64,000 bases of DNA, from the NCBI GenBank assembly GCA_029876055.1, contig CM056874.1, positions 7,936,001 through 8,000,000 on the forward strand, in the 5' to 3' direction. This DNA comes from Madurella fahalii. Taxonomy: Eukaryota > Ascomycota > Sordariomycetes > Sordariales. The notes beneath the pieces were generated by a model. The model did not search any database and was not told where the DNA came from. It worked only from the letters and a program-made list of their open reading frames with translations. Made by a program: the position numbers and the translations under genes. Below, one piece after another: positions 23,029-33,211 of the stretch (positions within the stretch are counted from its first letter, which is position 1; every line of letters begins with the position of its first letter).

Positions 23029-24007
23029 GGTACGGTGGGTGCAGGATACAAGGCCAGAAGGCAAAGATGGACCGGTGTCGGCACGGTCGATCGAAGCGAA
23101 GAGGATAGCGTATTCTCCATCGGCCGGGTAAACCAATGGGGCAAGGCACCCTGCAAGGCGGCGAACTGAAATACAAGGCAATTCTGGGGATGAGAGGCAA
23201 AATTATGGGGCTAAGCGAGAATGAGACTTGACGATTGGATCACCAGACAGACGGGTTTGCCAGTGGAAAAATTGAGAAACGTCTTCGGAGATGCACAAAA
23301 TGCACAAAATGCACACAGCCACGCTCCCCGCATGTGTGCCGCGGTTACAAGCACTCATTTTAGGTAACTCGGACTTTAGGGGCAGATGATGAAGTGTCTG
23401 ATGAGGAGGTTTGACAGCGAACGCTGCCAACTGGAACAGAAAACTGAATCCGATATCAGTTGGCCTAACTCATCAGGTTTTGAGATCTTACAGCCGCAAA
23501 GGATGCCCAAACGGATGGGACGGAGGCGTTCTCTGGGTGGGCCGGCTCATGACGCAGCTTTGAGCGTTAATCTGGTGGCTGCGTGAGGGGCGTAAAATAG
23601 TGGGCTTTGAAGGTTCCCATCCGCGCAGGCGGGTGGATGATCCGTTCCCGGCAGCAGAGCCCGGCCCCACGTCACCACTGGAAGGGGGATTCCGCCACCC
23701 AAGGGTCTCCCTTGGCACACGCAGCAACGCGACAACCCCCAACTTATGTTAGCCCGCGCCGCTTTCCGGTTCGCCCTACATGACGGCAGGTCGCAATGGG
23801 GGGTATATCAATGCTAAATCTCTCCGACCGCATCTTGCGCATTTCCTCTTGTTAACCTTTACTACACCCAAACCGGTCCTACCCGAGATACTGCATCCGC
23901 GTCTCACCTGACCATCAACAACATACTTGCCTAGCCGTTCAACGGATCTCCGTTAGACCATCGTCCACCAGCAAACTATCGTTAAAACTACATCTACCCA
24001 GCCAATT
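23029..24007. other. Divergent promoter region with a 9-bp tandem repeat
   Basis: Almost 1 kb lies between two divergent starts. It holds TGCACAAAA repeated three times at 23292-23317 (the last copy diverged) and a C/A-rich leader before the plus-strand gene at 23830-24000. I see no gene. Confidence 0.55.
23292..23317. repeat. 9-bp tandem repeat TGCACAAAA
   Basis: Two perfect copies and one partial copy lie about 265 bp upstream of the ANCHR-like start. Such short arrays can be transcription-factor sites, but nothing here identifies a factor. Confidence 0.8.
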
Positions 24008-24928
24008 ATGCGGGTTTCCCTTGCTTTACTATTGGCGCTCGTCGCTGATGCGACGGTTCACGCCGTCGTTGCGCCGCCAGCTGCAGAGGTCGCACCGCAT
24101 CAGGCCTTGCAGAAAGCACAGCGCGATGAGCCGCCATCCGGGGAATTGTGGAAGCGGAGAGGCGGCGGTGGAGGAGGTGGCCGCGGAGGCGGTGGTAGCA
24201 GCTCCGGCGGGTAAGTTTCAACTCCTGGTCTCACTTCTCTGTTTATCGCCCATAGTCGTGGCTTAGCTTGTTGGCTTCCGATCGTCCGCTGTCTTGCCCG
24301 AGGCGGAACCGGACAGGATGGTCAAAGCCGATTCGCGTTATAATTTACACTAACCCGCCATCTCAGAAACCGAGGCGGAAGCGGTTCCTCGTCATCGGGC
24401 CCCCGCCCCGGCTCTGGCCCACCTCGCTCTTTCGGTAATGGACAATATTACGGCGGTGGATCACCGCGACCATACCAGTCCGGCGGGAGGTCCCCGGGCG
24501 GAATCGCGCCCGTCTTCTTCGGCGCGGCCTTCCTCGCATTCTGGCCTGGCGTTTGGCTCTACGGCGCCCACTTGTACTATCATCCGCGCCCGTACACCTT
24601 CTACAACCAGACCAGCCAGGAGAATGAGACGAAGCCTGTGATATGCGCCTGCGATCCGCACAACCTGTGCGGTTGCGACAATGGCACCACCGAGTATATG
24701 AACGACCTCATCGGCGATGGCAACTACACCACGCTCGACCGCTCGGTGGTCACTGTCGCCAATGTGAACGGGACGAGCACTATCTTGATCAACGGCACGC
24801 TACCCAACGGCACGACCGCTCCGACTGACGGGGAGAGCGTCGCCGGCACTGGGCTGCAGGCCTTGTTAGAGGGCGTTGGGTGGTGGCCCGTCGTTGCGGC
24901 GGTCAGTGCCATCGTTTTCACCGCCTAG
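24008..24928 (+). CDS. Secreted GPI-type surface protein of unknown function with CxC..CxC motif
   Basis: Two exons: 24008-24210 and 24367-24928, giving 254 residues. A signal peptide covers about residues 1-20 (MRVSLALLLALVADA). A basic site (WKRR) then leads into a long Gly/Ser low-complexity region. A hydrophobic Trp/Phe-rich segment (PVFFGAAFLAFWPGVWLYG) follows, then a compact Cys motif C161-A-C163..C169-G-C171 followed by TEYMNDLIGDG. Seven N-glycosylation sequons lie in the second half, and the C-terminus is hydrophobic (WWPVVAAVSAIVF) as in GPI signals. I believe this matches a fungal-specific domain of unknown function, but I cannot name it with certainty. The inner hydrophobic segment could also span the membrane. 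Confidence 0.75.
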
Positions 24929-25260
24929 GGGGCACATTTATGTTGTTCTGAGTTTGTATTTTACTGAGTTCTTCATTTGGGGATGTGATTCTTTTTTTTT
25001 TCAGGGCGTTTAGGCCTGGTTAATAATACCCACCAACCGGGACGGCGTTTGGCGAGTATGCACATCAACCTTCTGATATGATATCCAGCGGGTTGTGAGC
25101 AAAGCTTGGTCATGATTGGTAGTTCAGCGATGCAGATAGTAGCCATAGACCATCGTCGTTTTGATAACTTGGAAGTTTCACGGGCTCTAGACAACCCCTA
25201 AAGGAGGGTTATTGGTAAATCGGGATACACGGGGACGAATTGCATCGGTTTCGCCCATCC
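24929..25260. other. Convergent 3' spacer
   Basis: This 332-bp AT-richer spacer lies between two stop codons. I see nothing in it beyond 3' flanks and a T9 run near 24992. Confidence 0.6.
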
Positions 25261-26322
25261 TCAAGCCTCTTCCACAACAGTAACAGGGACAACAGCAGCA
25301 GGAGAAGCAGCAGCAGCAGCCGCCGCCGCCGCCCTCTCAGCCCTCCTCTGCACGGTCCACTCCCCCAACTCCCGCCAAATCTCCTCCTTCTCCTTGGGCT
25401 TCAAGGTCGCCGCCAGCCCGCTGGTGCTGGTCGCCACAAAGATGCGCGCCCCCTTCCAGTCCCCGCTGTAGTCGACCCCTTCCTCCTTCTCCTCTTCCCT
25501 CTGCACGCCGCCCTCCAACAGACCCATATTCTCCGCTTCGTCCTGCCACCCGTACTTGAACTCGCTCGCCTTGATGGCCCGGCCGTGCCTCACGCGCCAC
25601 ATGCTCTCCCAGATGCTCTTGCCCACGACGCAGACGACCTCGGGCCGCCAGCGGCGGACCTTCTCCTCGAGGATGTCGACGCCGGCGTCCATCTCGGCCT
25701 TGCTCAGCTCGGCGCCGTTGCGGCTGGGCCGCGAGACGATGTTGGTCAGGCCGAGCGAGTAGAGCGCCGGCAGGGTCCGGTCCTCGGCCGGCGAGCACAG
25801 CCGCGGCGTGATGCCCGACGAGTGCAGCAGGCGCCAGAACAGGTTGGTCGGGTGCGCGTAGGCGTGCCCCGTGCGCGCCGTCTCGATGCCCGGGTTGAGG
25901 CCGATGAAGAAGATGAGCAGGTTGGGCGCGATGGCGTCCTTGAGATGCGGCAGGTGGGCGTACGTCGAGGGAGGGGCGTACGACGCTGGTACTTTTTGCC
26001 GGGCGCGCTTGGCTTTGTTAGACGGGGATGTGGTGGCCGAGGAGGAGGAGGGGGAGGGAGACGAGGGAGAGGCGGCATCGTCACTGTCGGCAGCCGCGGG
26101 AGCGAGGGCTTTGCGCTTAGATGGGGAGCGGGATGTTGAGACAGGTGACAGGACGGGCGAGGGAGTTGCGGCCGAGGACGGCGTTCCCGTGGCTGAGAGC
26201 CGTGGGCTTCGCCGCGGGCCAGTTGAGAGGGGCACACCGTCGTTGAACATGAAGTTTGCAAGCTTGAGTCGGCCTTCAAAGCTCGGTGACGAGCCCGTGT
26301 CTTCTGCTGTTTGGGATGCCAT
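25261..26322 (-). CDS. thp1: G/T(U)-mismatch DNA glycosylase, Thp1/TDG (MUG) family
   Basis: Single-exon frame of 353 residues. The catalytic motif GLNPG at 141-145 is in the context FFIGLNPG, where Asn activates the attacking water, and is followed by HPTNLFWRLL. The second conserved loop appears as VATSTSGLAATL, in place of the MPSSSAR-type sequence of TDG. The enzyme removes uracil or thymine mispaired with guanine in the nucleus as the first step of base excision repair. The first 130 residues are Ser/Pro/Lys-rich and disordered with basic clusters (RRSPR, SPSKRK, NKAKRARQK), likely nuclear targeting and DNA contact. The C-terminus ends with an Ala-rich tail. Divergent from uap1. Confidence 0.92.
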   Translation of the reverse strand: MASQTAEDTGSSPSFEGRLKLANFMFNDGVPLSTGPRRSPRLSATGTPSSAATPSPVLSPVSTSRSPSKRKALAPAAADSDDAASPSSPSPSSSSATTSPSNKAKRARQKVPASYAPPSTYAHLPHLKDAIAPNLLIFFIGLNPGIETARTGHAYAHPTNLFWRLLHSSGITPRLCSPAEDRTLPALYSLGLTNIVSRPSRNGAELSKAEMDAGVDILEEKVRRWRPEVVCVVGKSIWESMWRVRHGRAIKASEFKYGWQDEAENMGLLEGGVQREEEKEEGVDYSGDWKGARIFVATSTSGLAATLKPKEKEEIWRELGEWTVQRRAERAAAAAAAAASPAAVVPVTVVEEA

Positions 26323-27136
26323 TGTGCTTTTCCTGTGAGGCCGTTATTGCTCGTTGGCGGTGCGCCGTGATCCTGTAGCCTCCGACTTCTGATCGGGAGA
26401 AGAAGTTGGGAACGGGGAGTTGGTCTTTCGATCTGGCTACGGAACGCAACACAAAACTTAAATAGGAGAGCTAGAGGCCATCGTTTGTCTGGAACCTCTT
26501 GGAATGGTAGTCATTGTCTGCCAGGGACCTGGGGGCCCGCCGAGGTGTTAGTCGCCACCCAAGGCGACAATGCCACTACACTAATTCTCAACTCTTCGCA
26601 TCCCCTGCACTCCAGTGGAGTTACGGCAACTACAGTGGCAGGCCCGGCAGTGTCGGCTCGGAGACGCTCGGCGGCCGGTACAGTACACGACGGACGCCCG
26701 GGGTTATTGAGGCGTTGGCGGATATCGAGGCAAATCTTGTGTCACTGCAATTCACCCCGGATGCAGATCGTCCCGTTTCAAGATGGAAGTCAGGAAGTCC
26801 CGGGGCCTGGACCGTCTTCGGCAGTTCCAGCAAATTGGAGGCCGCCCTGGGAGCACACGGTGGGGCTTTACGGTCTCGGTTGGGCTCGCAGCTTCATGTG
26901 GCGCACAGCGGGGCATCCGCTGAGGTGGGCTGTGGTTGCTCGGGACCCCTATCGGACTTGTTTTCTTGCTTCGCCCTTTGGAAGCTCCCGCCCGCCTGCA
27001 AAAGGATCCTCTTTCTGTTCTTCCTGTAGTCGGAGCCTGACGTTTCTCTAGAATCCGTCACGATTGCACATGCAAAGGATAGCACTTATTTGGCCTTTTA
27101 CTGCTTTCGCTCAGCCGCTTGTCGTTAACAGCAACC
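26323..27136. other. Divergent promoter region of thp1 and uap1
   Basis: This 0.8-kb region contains a GTACAGTAC word at 26678-26686 and open frames on both strands that show no domain. Nothing else is supported. Confidence 0.5.
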
Positions 27137-28716
27137 ATGGACACTATTAAACAGGCACTGAATGTTGGGGGCAAGGGTACCCCGCAGGAACCAACGGCCC
27201 AAGAAGTCTCGCAGCTACGAGAGAAGTACACCCTCGCCGGCCAGGGCCAAGTCTTCAACTTTTACGACTCGCTGTCTAGCACAGAGAAGGCGTCGCTGTA
27301 CCAACAGCTGACCCTTTTCGATCCGGCCTACATCAAGAGCATTGCCGACAAAGCCCTCGACTCGCAAAAGTCGGAGGATGGCGGGGCAACCAAGCCGTCG
27401 CTCGAGCCCCTCCCGGAGTCGGCCAACGCGAGCATCATGGACTCCAAGCCCGAAGACATTGAGAGGTGGTACCAGTCGGGGCTTGACCTGATCGCCGCGA
27501 ACAAGGTCGCCGTGGTGCTCATGGCTGGCGGCCAGGGCACCCGCCTGGGCAGCTCGGATCCCAAGGGCTGCTTCGACATTGGCCTGCCGTCCAGAAAGTC
27601 GCTGTTCCAGATCCAGGCCGAGCGCATCCGCAAGGTCGAGCAGCTGGCGGCCAAGAAGGCCGGCACTGGCGGCAAAGTCGTCGTCCCATGGTACGTGATG
27701 ACGTCCGGGCCGACCCGCGGACCCACCGAGAAGTTCTTCAAGGACCACAACTACTTCGGACTGTCCCCCGACAATGTCGTCATCTTCGAGCAGGGCGTGC
27801 TACCTTGCATCTCCACGGACCGCAAGATCCTGCTCGAGAGCAAGAGCAAGGTGGCCGTCGCGCCCGATGGCAACGGCGGCATCTACAACGCTCTGGTGCA
27901 GTCCAAGGTGTTGGACGACATGGAGAGACGGGGTATTGAGCACATCCATGCCTACTGCGTCGACAACTGCCTGGTGAAGGTGGCTGATCCCGTCTTCATT
28001 GGCTTCTCGGCCTCTGTGAATGTCGACATTGCTACCAAGGTTGTGCGCAAGCGTAACGCCACCGAGAGCGTCGGTCTGATCCTGTGCAAGAACGGCCGGC
28101 CCGACGTGGTCGAGTACAGCGAGATCAGCGAGGAAATTGCCCGTGAAGAGGATCCCAAGCAACCCGGTGTCCTGAAGTTCCGGGCCGCCAACATCGTCAA
28201 CCACTATTACTCGTTCCGCTTCCTCAAGAGCATTCCGCAGTGGGTCAAGACCCTGCCGCACCACGTCGCCCACAAGAAGATCCCCTATGCCGACCCGGAA
28301 ACGGGCGAAACGGTCAAGCCAACGAAGCCCAACGGCATCAAGCTGGAGCAGTTCGTCTTTGACGTCTTTCCCATGTTGGAGCTCTCCAAGTTCGCTTGCA
28401 TGGAAGTTCGCCGCGAGGACGAGTTCAGCCCGCTCAAGAATGGGGCCAACAGCACCGAAGACAATGCGCAGACAAGCCGGCACGACATCATGGCCCAGGG
28501 CAAGCGCTGGGTGCAGGCCGCGGGCGCCACTGTTGTGAGCGAGGACCCCAATTCAGGTGTCGAAGTGAGCCCATTGATGAGCTATGTGAGTGATCTCGAG
28601 GAGCAGTTGGATAACCGGCCACACAACGTGCTGACTATTTCCTCTAGGGCGGCGAGGGTCTCGAGAAGGTTGCTGGCACGACCATTACTGCTCCCGCTGT
28701 CATCGAGGTTGAGTAA
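27137..28716 (+). CDS. uap1: UDP-N-acetylglucosamine pyrophosphorylase
   Basis: Two exons: 27137-28585 and 28648-28716, giving 505 residues, normal for the eukaryotic enzyme. The nucleotidyltransferase signature MAGGQGTRLGSSDPKG occupies 129-144 and is intact. Further UAP hallmarks are GLPSRKSLFQIQAERI, DNCLVKVADP and KLEQFVFDVFP. The enzyme joins GlcNAc-1-phosphate to UTP in the cytosol and so supplies chitin, glycoprotein and GPI-anchor synthesis. The last exon encodes only 22 residues; splicing there is required, because reading through the donor gives a frame that does not match the family's end. The start has an ACCATGG context. Confidence 0.95.
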
Positions 28717-29182
28717 ATGGGGTTTAGCAAAAACGAGAAAGGGATTTTCGGGAGGATATGGCGATACAGAAAATCATTTCAGGACGCAATTGCTGCAAAC
28801 GCAGGTTCTAGAGACGGGTTGAGGCTAAAATAGCCTAACATTTTGTCAACCTTAGAAGCGTTTGGTTCTCAGATAGCATTAATGCATGCCATGAGAAACT
28901 TTCTAGGTTTTAGAACGCCGGAATCTACATAAATGCCTTCTCTTCCCCCTCAATTGATCGGGAATAAAACTGAGAAAGAAAAAGAAAAAAGAAAAGAGAA
29001 AAAAAAAAGAAAAGGAAAGAAAAGAGAGAAAAAGAAAAGAAAAGAAAAGAAAAGAAAAGCCCTCGGGGGTGTCCCAGACTCCCGCAAACCCTCGCTCGCT
29101 CTCTCAGCGGTTTGACCAGATTAGGAATCTCCGCCTCAGTCCACCAAACGGTCCACAGAGTAAAAGTTTCTCCTTCAGACTT
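28717..29182. other. Convergent 3' spacer with purine tract
   Basis: This spacer lies between uap1 and sym1. It contains a long AAAAG-type purine tract and no gene. Confidence 0.6.
28972..29059. repeat. AAAAG-type polypurine tract
   Basis: An unbroken 88-bp run of A and G, ending as tandem AAAAG units, lies on the plus strand between two convergent genes. Such tracts can adopt non-B DNA and are prone to length change. Confidence 0.9.
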
Positions 29183-29860
29183 TTATGAGCTGTTTAGATA
29201 GCTCAGATAGCAGTTCCAGCCAATGCTAATGACATTGACGAACAAAACGCGGTGCTCGAGCGGCACGACCTTGAAGTTGACCATCTGCACAAACGGCCAG
29301 ATCATCCAGTTGGTCGTGAGCGCGCTCGAGTAGCTCTTGTCAATCTTCTCCTTGACCGACCCGCCCTCGAGCACCGCCATGCTGCTGAGGAAGACGCCGA
29401 TGAAGGTCGGGGCGAAGATGAGCTGGTCGCAGGCCACGCGGGCGAGGATGGTGGCGTTGGCTGAGCGCAGGTTGACGTTGCGTTGGAGGAACTTGAACCA
29501 AGTTGCCGCCGAGGGGCCGAAGATGGCTTTTTTGGGGGGAGGCTCTTTTTCAGCTTGATATTCTAACGAGTTTGGGGGAAGGTTCAGTGAACGGAGAACG
29601 TACTGCCGCCGTATAGGCACATCCGGCCTGTCCGAGCATAGTCGTGCTTCTGGATGCCCCTCTTTTCGACTAACTGCTGCGCGGCCACATCGCCCACCCC
29701 AAAGAGGACCGAGGTGGTTATGGCTTGGGTGAGGAGTGGACGGGCCGCTAGACGGGCTTGATACCTGGAAGATAGTTTTAGTTTCTGAATGTTGCGCTGG
29801 GTACATAGCTAGAGGGCATCCCCACTGGGAGTCGAAGGGCGCATCTCACCATGCCAGCAT
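29183..29860 (-). CDS. sym1: Mitochondrial inner-membrane protein Sym1 (Mpv17/PMP22 family)
   Basis: Three exons: 29850-29860, 29604-29764, 29183-29526, giving 171 residues. The spliced start reads MLAWYQARLAARPLLTQ, the classic Mpv17 opening, and continues with GVGDVAAQQLVE. The middle reads YGGTIFGPSAATWF across the second junction, and the C-terminal signature WMIWPFVQMVNFKVVP..WNCYLSY is intact. About four hydrophobic segments are present. Yeast Sym1 resides in the inner mitochondrial membrane and is needed for growth on ethanol at high temperature. The first coding exon is only 11 bp, placed because both splice sites and the family N-terminus fit. A peroxisomal paralogue of the same family is the main alternative. 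Confidence 0.88.
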
Positions 29861-30893
29861 CTTGGATAAGTGTATCAAGAGCGAGAGCCGAGTATGGCTC
29901 TCGGGAGGGCCACTTAAGTGATTGCTAAAATAAAGTGGCCGGGAACCACTTCAGAGTCACCGGAAACTCCTTTGGTGGTTTTGATATGAGCGGAATTAGA
30001 GCAAAGGAGCTCGACTTGATTTTTGTTTGCTGTGCAACGAGTGATAGGTTGCAGGAGCCCCGGGAATTTCTGTTGCGCTTCTGTTATAAATGTGTTCCCA
30101 CAATTCGGGTTCTCGACCCAGTCAGTGTCAGTTTCCTGGCGGAAAAGTGAGAAAAATCGAATGCGCCACAGCAACACCGAGATAGTATTATCTCTTACAA
30201 AGCACGCAAGGAAATCCTCCGTGTCATGATCGCCGTCGGTTCATACCTCTCAGCAGGGTATTATGGGCACGAGACCTGCTGAAAAAATGGATCCTAAGCC
30301 CAATCTGTTACTGCCACAGGGGATGTTCAGGGGATCCGGGTCTCGGCCTTGCCTGGCGGTGAGGCTTCGTTGCTGGGACGTGGGGGGTTACCTTATGAAC
30401 CTCACCCCTCAACACTGAAGATTTTCGTCTCGCAACTAATTGCAACAATAGGTAATTGGAACATCTGCCAACCGCTAAAGGAGAACCCTCATGCTCTCAG
30501 AAGATCAAGAAGCTGAGAATCGCTTCAATAACGCACTGCTCATCCTTAACGGCTAGAACTGCAGGCAGACGATAAAACAATACCGGGAACTATTATGAAG
30601 GAAACTCTTGGTAATCTTGGGCCCCGAAGGGCTCAAGGGAACTACTCTTTCACCCTTTCAGCCCGCATAATTAAGCATGGTCGCTCGTATCTACCGTGTT
30701 GCGCCTGGGAAATCTCTGTTTCTCCGATTCGCGTTCGTCATGGAATGGTGCTCGCGCAAAACCATCAATCCTAGCCCGGGAATCTTACCGAGGAAGGGCG
30801 CAGAAACAAATCGAGGCCCATCCAACTCGGCAGCGACTTGTCCTCCTCTCCGACGCCATCTCACGGGCGTCTTGGTAAAGTTTGGGGCGGCGC
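29861..30893. other. Intergenic region between sym1 and dsk2
   Basis: About 1 kb holds the sym1 promoter and the dsk2 3' side. I see no supported gene or RNA here; short frames have no domain. Confidence 0.55.
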
Positions 30894-32241
30894 TCATTGT
30901 CCAGAGAGCAAATACTCGACCGCACCTTGGACGCTGCCACCACTACGACGTAGAGCCGTCACGTTCCTGTCGAAATCGAAGAAGCCCATATCATTGAGTT
31001 GGCGCAGTTGGTCAGCATACCGCTCCTCCGGCGGCCTGTCGTCTGCTGGCGCTGGCGCCGACGGGTTTCCCAGCGACCCTAGTCCTAACATCTGCGCCAT
31101 CTGCTGCATGGCTTCCGGAGAGATTGGCGGCATCCCAAAAGGATTGGCGGCATTCGCAGCCTGACCAGCCTGGCCCGAGCCGAATAACGCGTTAAATGGG
31201 TTGATGGGTTGGCTGGCGCCACCAGCCTGAGCGTTAGCTCCGGTCGATCCAGGCCCGCCCTCGGACGGCGCAGCAGCTTGTCCCGAAGGTGCAGTTGCTC
31301 CGACCGTCGCGCTTCCTCCGCCGAGAGGGCCGGCCATCCCCAACGGGCCGAAGCCAAGAAGCGCGGCCAGCGGGTTCGCTTGGGAGGCTCCAGGAGCTGG
31401 GTTGGTACCGCTTGCCGCCGAGCCACCAGAACGCGGCGCATCAGCGGGCGTGCTGTCCGTCGCACCAGGGGCCGGGAAAGCCGCGGCGTCGCCTTGCATC
31501 ATCCTCCGCATTCTCGCTGCCATCCGGAGAGCCTCGGGATTCGTCATCATACTTCGAAAATAGGGTGACTGGAGCATCTCGCGGGCATTGGGCACATTGG
31601 CCAATGTCGGGTTCGATCGGATCATGTAGTCGATAAAGTCGGGATTGTTGAGCGCCTCGTTCATGGTCTGAGCAACCATGGGGTTCGAGAGGATCTCAGC
31701 TATCTGTTCTTCGTTGGGCGGGGCGCCCATCTGCCGATATGCGTTAGAGATTTCCATGATGTCGACTGGGAGACGGGGAAATATCAGCGGGGACAAGACT
31801 TACCCCGCCGTCTGCGCCAAACAGGTCAGCGCTCGGCAAGTTGGCAAGGCCCGCGAACCTAGCTCCCGTAAGCCCAGCAAGCGGGTCACTCGCACTGGAG
31901 CCGGCCGCCATATTCTGGGGGACGGCGGCGGGTGTGGGTGTCGACGACGAAGCGACAGTGGCGGGAGTAGGGTTGCTGCGAGCGCTCTTAACCAGGTGGA
32001 TTGTGTTATTGCTCTTGATCTTGTAGACGCTTAGGGCATCCGAGTCCTTCATGATGCGCCCAGAGTAAATGAGGCGCTGTCTTTCGACGGGGATATCCTC
32101 GAAATCAGCCCCGGCAAGCATGGTCTTGAGGTCGAGCACCGTTGCCGACTCGGACATAGTGATAGTGTGTGTCTTGTCTCCAACAGTCTTGACCTTGAAA
32201 GTGATCTGGGCATCACTGCCCGTCTCGCCGTTGTCAGCCAT
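30894..32241 (-). CDS. dsk2: Ubiquilin Dsk2 (UBL-STI1-UBA shuttle factor)
   Basis: Two exons: 31804-32241 and 30894-31730, giving 424 residues. An N-terminal ubiquitin-like domain (about 12-85, with IPVERQRLIYSGRIMKD) is followed by STI1-type sequence (NPMVAQTMNEALNNPDFIDYMI) and a C-terminal UBA domain (LRQLNDMGFFDFDRNVTALRRSGGSVQGAVEYLL). Dsk2 carries ubiquitylated proteins to the proteasome. The acceptor CGGCAG at 31731 was preferred over CCCAG further upstream, since it keeps phase 0 and yields GADGGMGAPPNEEQ, the family's usual text. I start at MADNGE; an in-frame ATG 23 codons upstream exists but would add an atypical His/Arg-rich leader. Confidence 0.93.
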
Positions 32242-32613
32242 GGTGCGCGGCAGGCGTCGGTTGTGGTGCCTTTGTTGGCGACTCGGGTGCGCGGGTGGCG
32301 ATTGTCGCAATTCCCGCGATAATGCTCGATTTCTGTGTCGGCCGCCTTTCGAATATCGAGGATCGAGCGCGCGAAAGAAACCGTCTCCTGTAAACAGTCT
32401 AAAAAGAATTGCTAATTCTAGAAGAGGGTTTTGTTGTTTTCAGGTGTTGGATGTTTTGATGGAAGAATGATGGATGACGGTAGAATTGCCAAGCCCAGAG
32501 AGGGGGGAGGCTCAAGGAGGGAGGTCGCTACTGAACGGTTTGTGAGGTCCTCAGCCGCTAACCGGGCGATGTGATGCAGTGGCTTCCTACCGAAGCGCCT
32601 AAGGTACCGTATT

Positions 32614-32735
32614 GTACAGTACGTGCATCCTTGCCTTAATACACATTACTCCGCAGTGCTACATTTAACAGAGAGTCGCTAGGCGGCGGTAGATGCTAGA
32701 TAGGGTAGTGGGGGTACTGTACATACAGTACTGTA
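32614..32735. repeat. Cluster of GTACAGTAC-type palindromes
   Basis: GTACAGTAC at 32614-32622, GTACTGTAC at 32714-32722 and the perfect 12-bp palindrome TACAGTACTGTA at 32724-32735 lie within 122 bp, about 0.4-0.5 kb upstream of dsk2. Adjacent inverted copies could form a hairpin. Confidence 0.75.
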
Positions 32736-33192
32736 TTAACCCCGCCATAGCGCTCTTGCTCGCTCTTGCTACTGGTTGCCTGCCTGCCTATCCCGACGCA
32801 CACCTAGCGCGCCTTCTCGAAAGCGACTCGGGATTCAAGTCAATGGAAAACGCCTCAGTTCGTTCCGGCAAATCGCGATTCGAACCAATAGCGGCGCCTG
32901 AAAACTGATAGATAGGTACTTGGATGGGGCGCACAGCGCAGAGCAAAACGGTGCAATCTTTTACGGGCGGGACCGGCTAGACTGGACCAACGCCTTTCTA
33001 CCCTCCTTTGTTCGGAACGCCACTCCGTAACCATCCCGTGGGTGGTGGCACAGACAGCCCGTGTGAAATCGCGTCAAGCATGCGGGGAGGCGCCGTGATG
33101 GGCCAGGCGAGCCCGTTCCGTGTTCGGATGATGACGGTTGGCCAATGCTTGCACTGGTTCCCGGGCGCGGTCGAGCGCAGGCAGGCAATCTA

Positions 33193-33211
33193 GCCGGCCG
33201 GCCGGCCGGCC
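33193..33211. repeat. Tandem GGCC/CCGG array
   Basis: GCCG GCC repeated as a 19-bp self-complementary array. It is CpG-dense and capable of cruciform structure. No gene is nearby. Confidence 0.8.

Noticed and set aside
19157..23160. 14-bp word GCAGGGTGCCTTGC shared by two promoter spacers (19157 and 23141, opposite strands)
   Set aside because: With 64 kb many 14-bp matches between random positions are expected on two strands, so two copies alone are not significant.
32870..32890. GGTTCGAATC B-box-like word on the minus strand
   Set aside because: Flanking bases cannot form a T-arm stem, and no A-box is present at tRNA distance.
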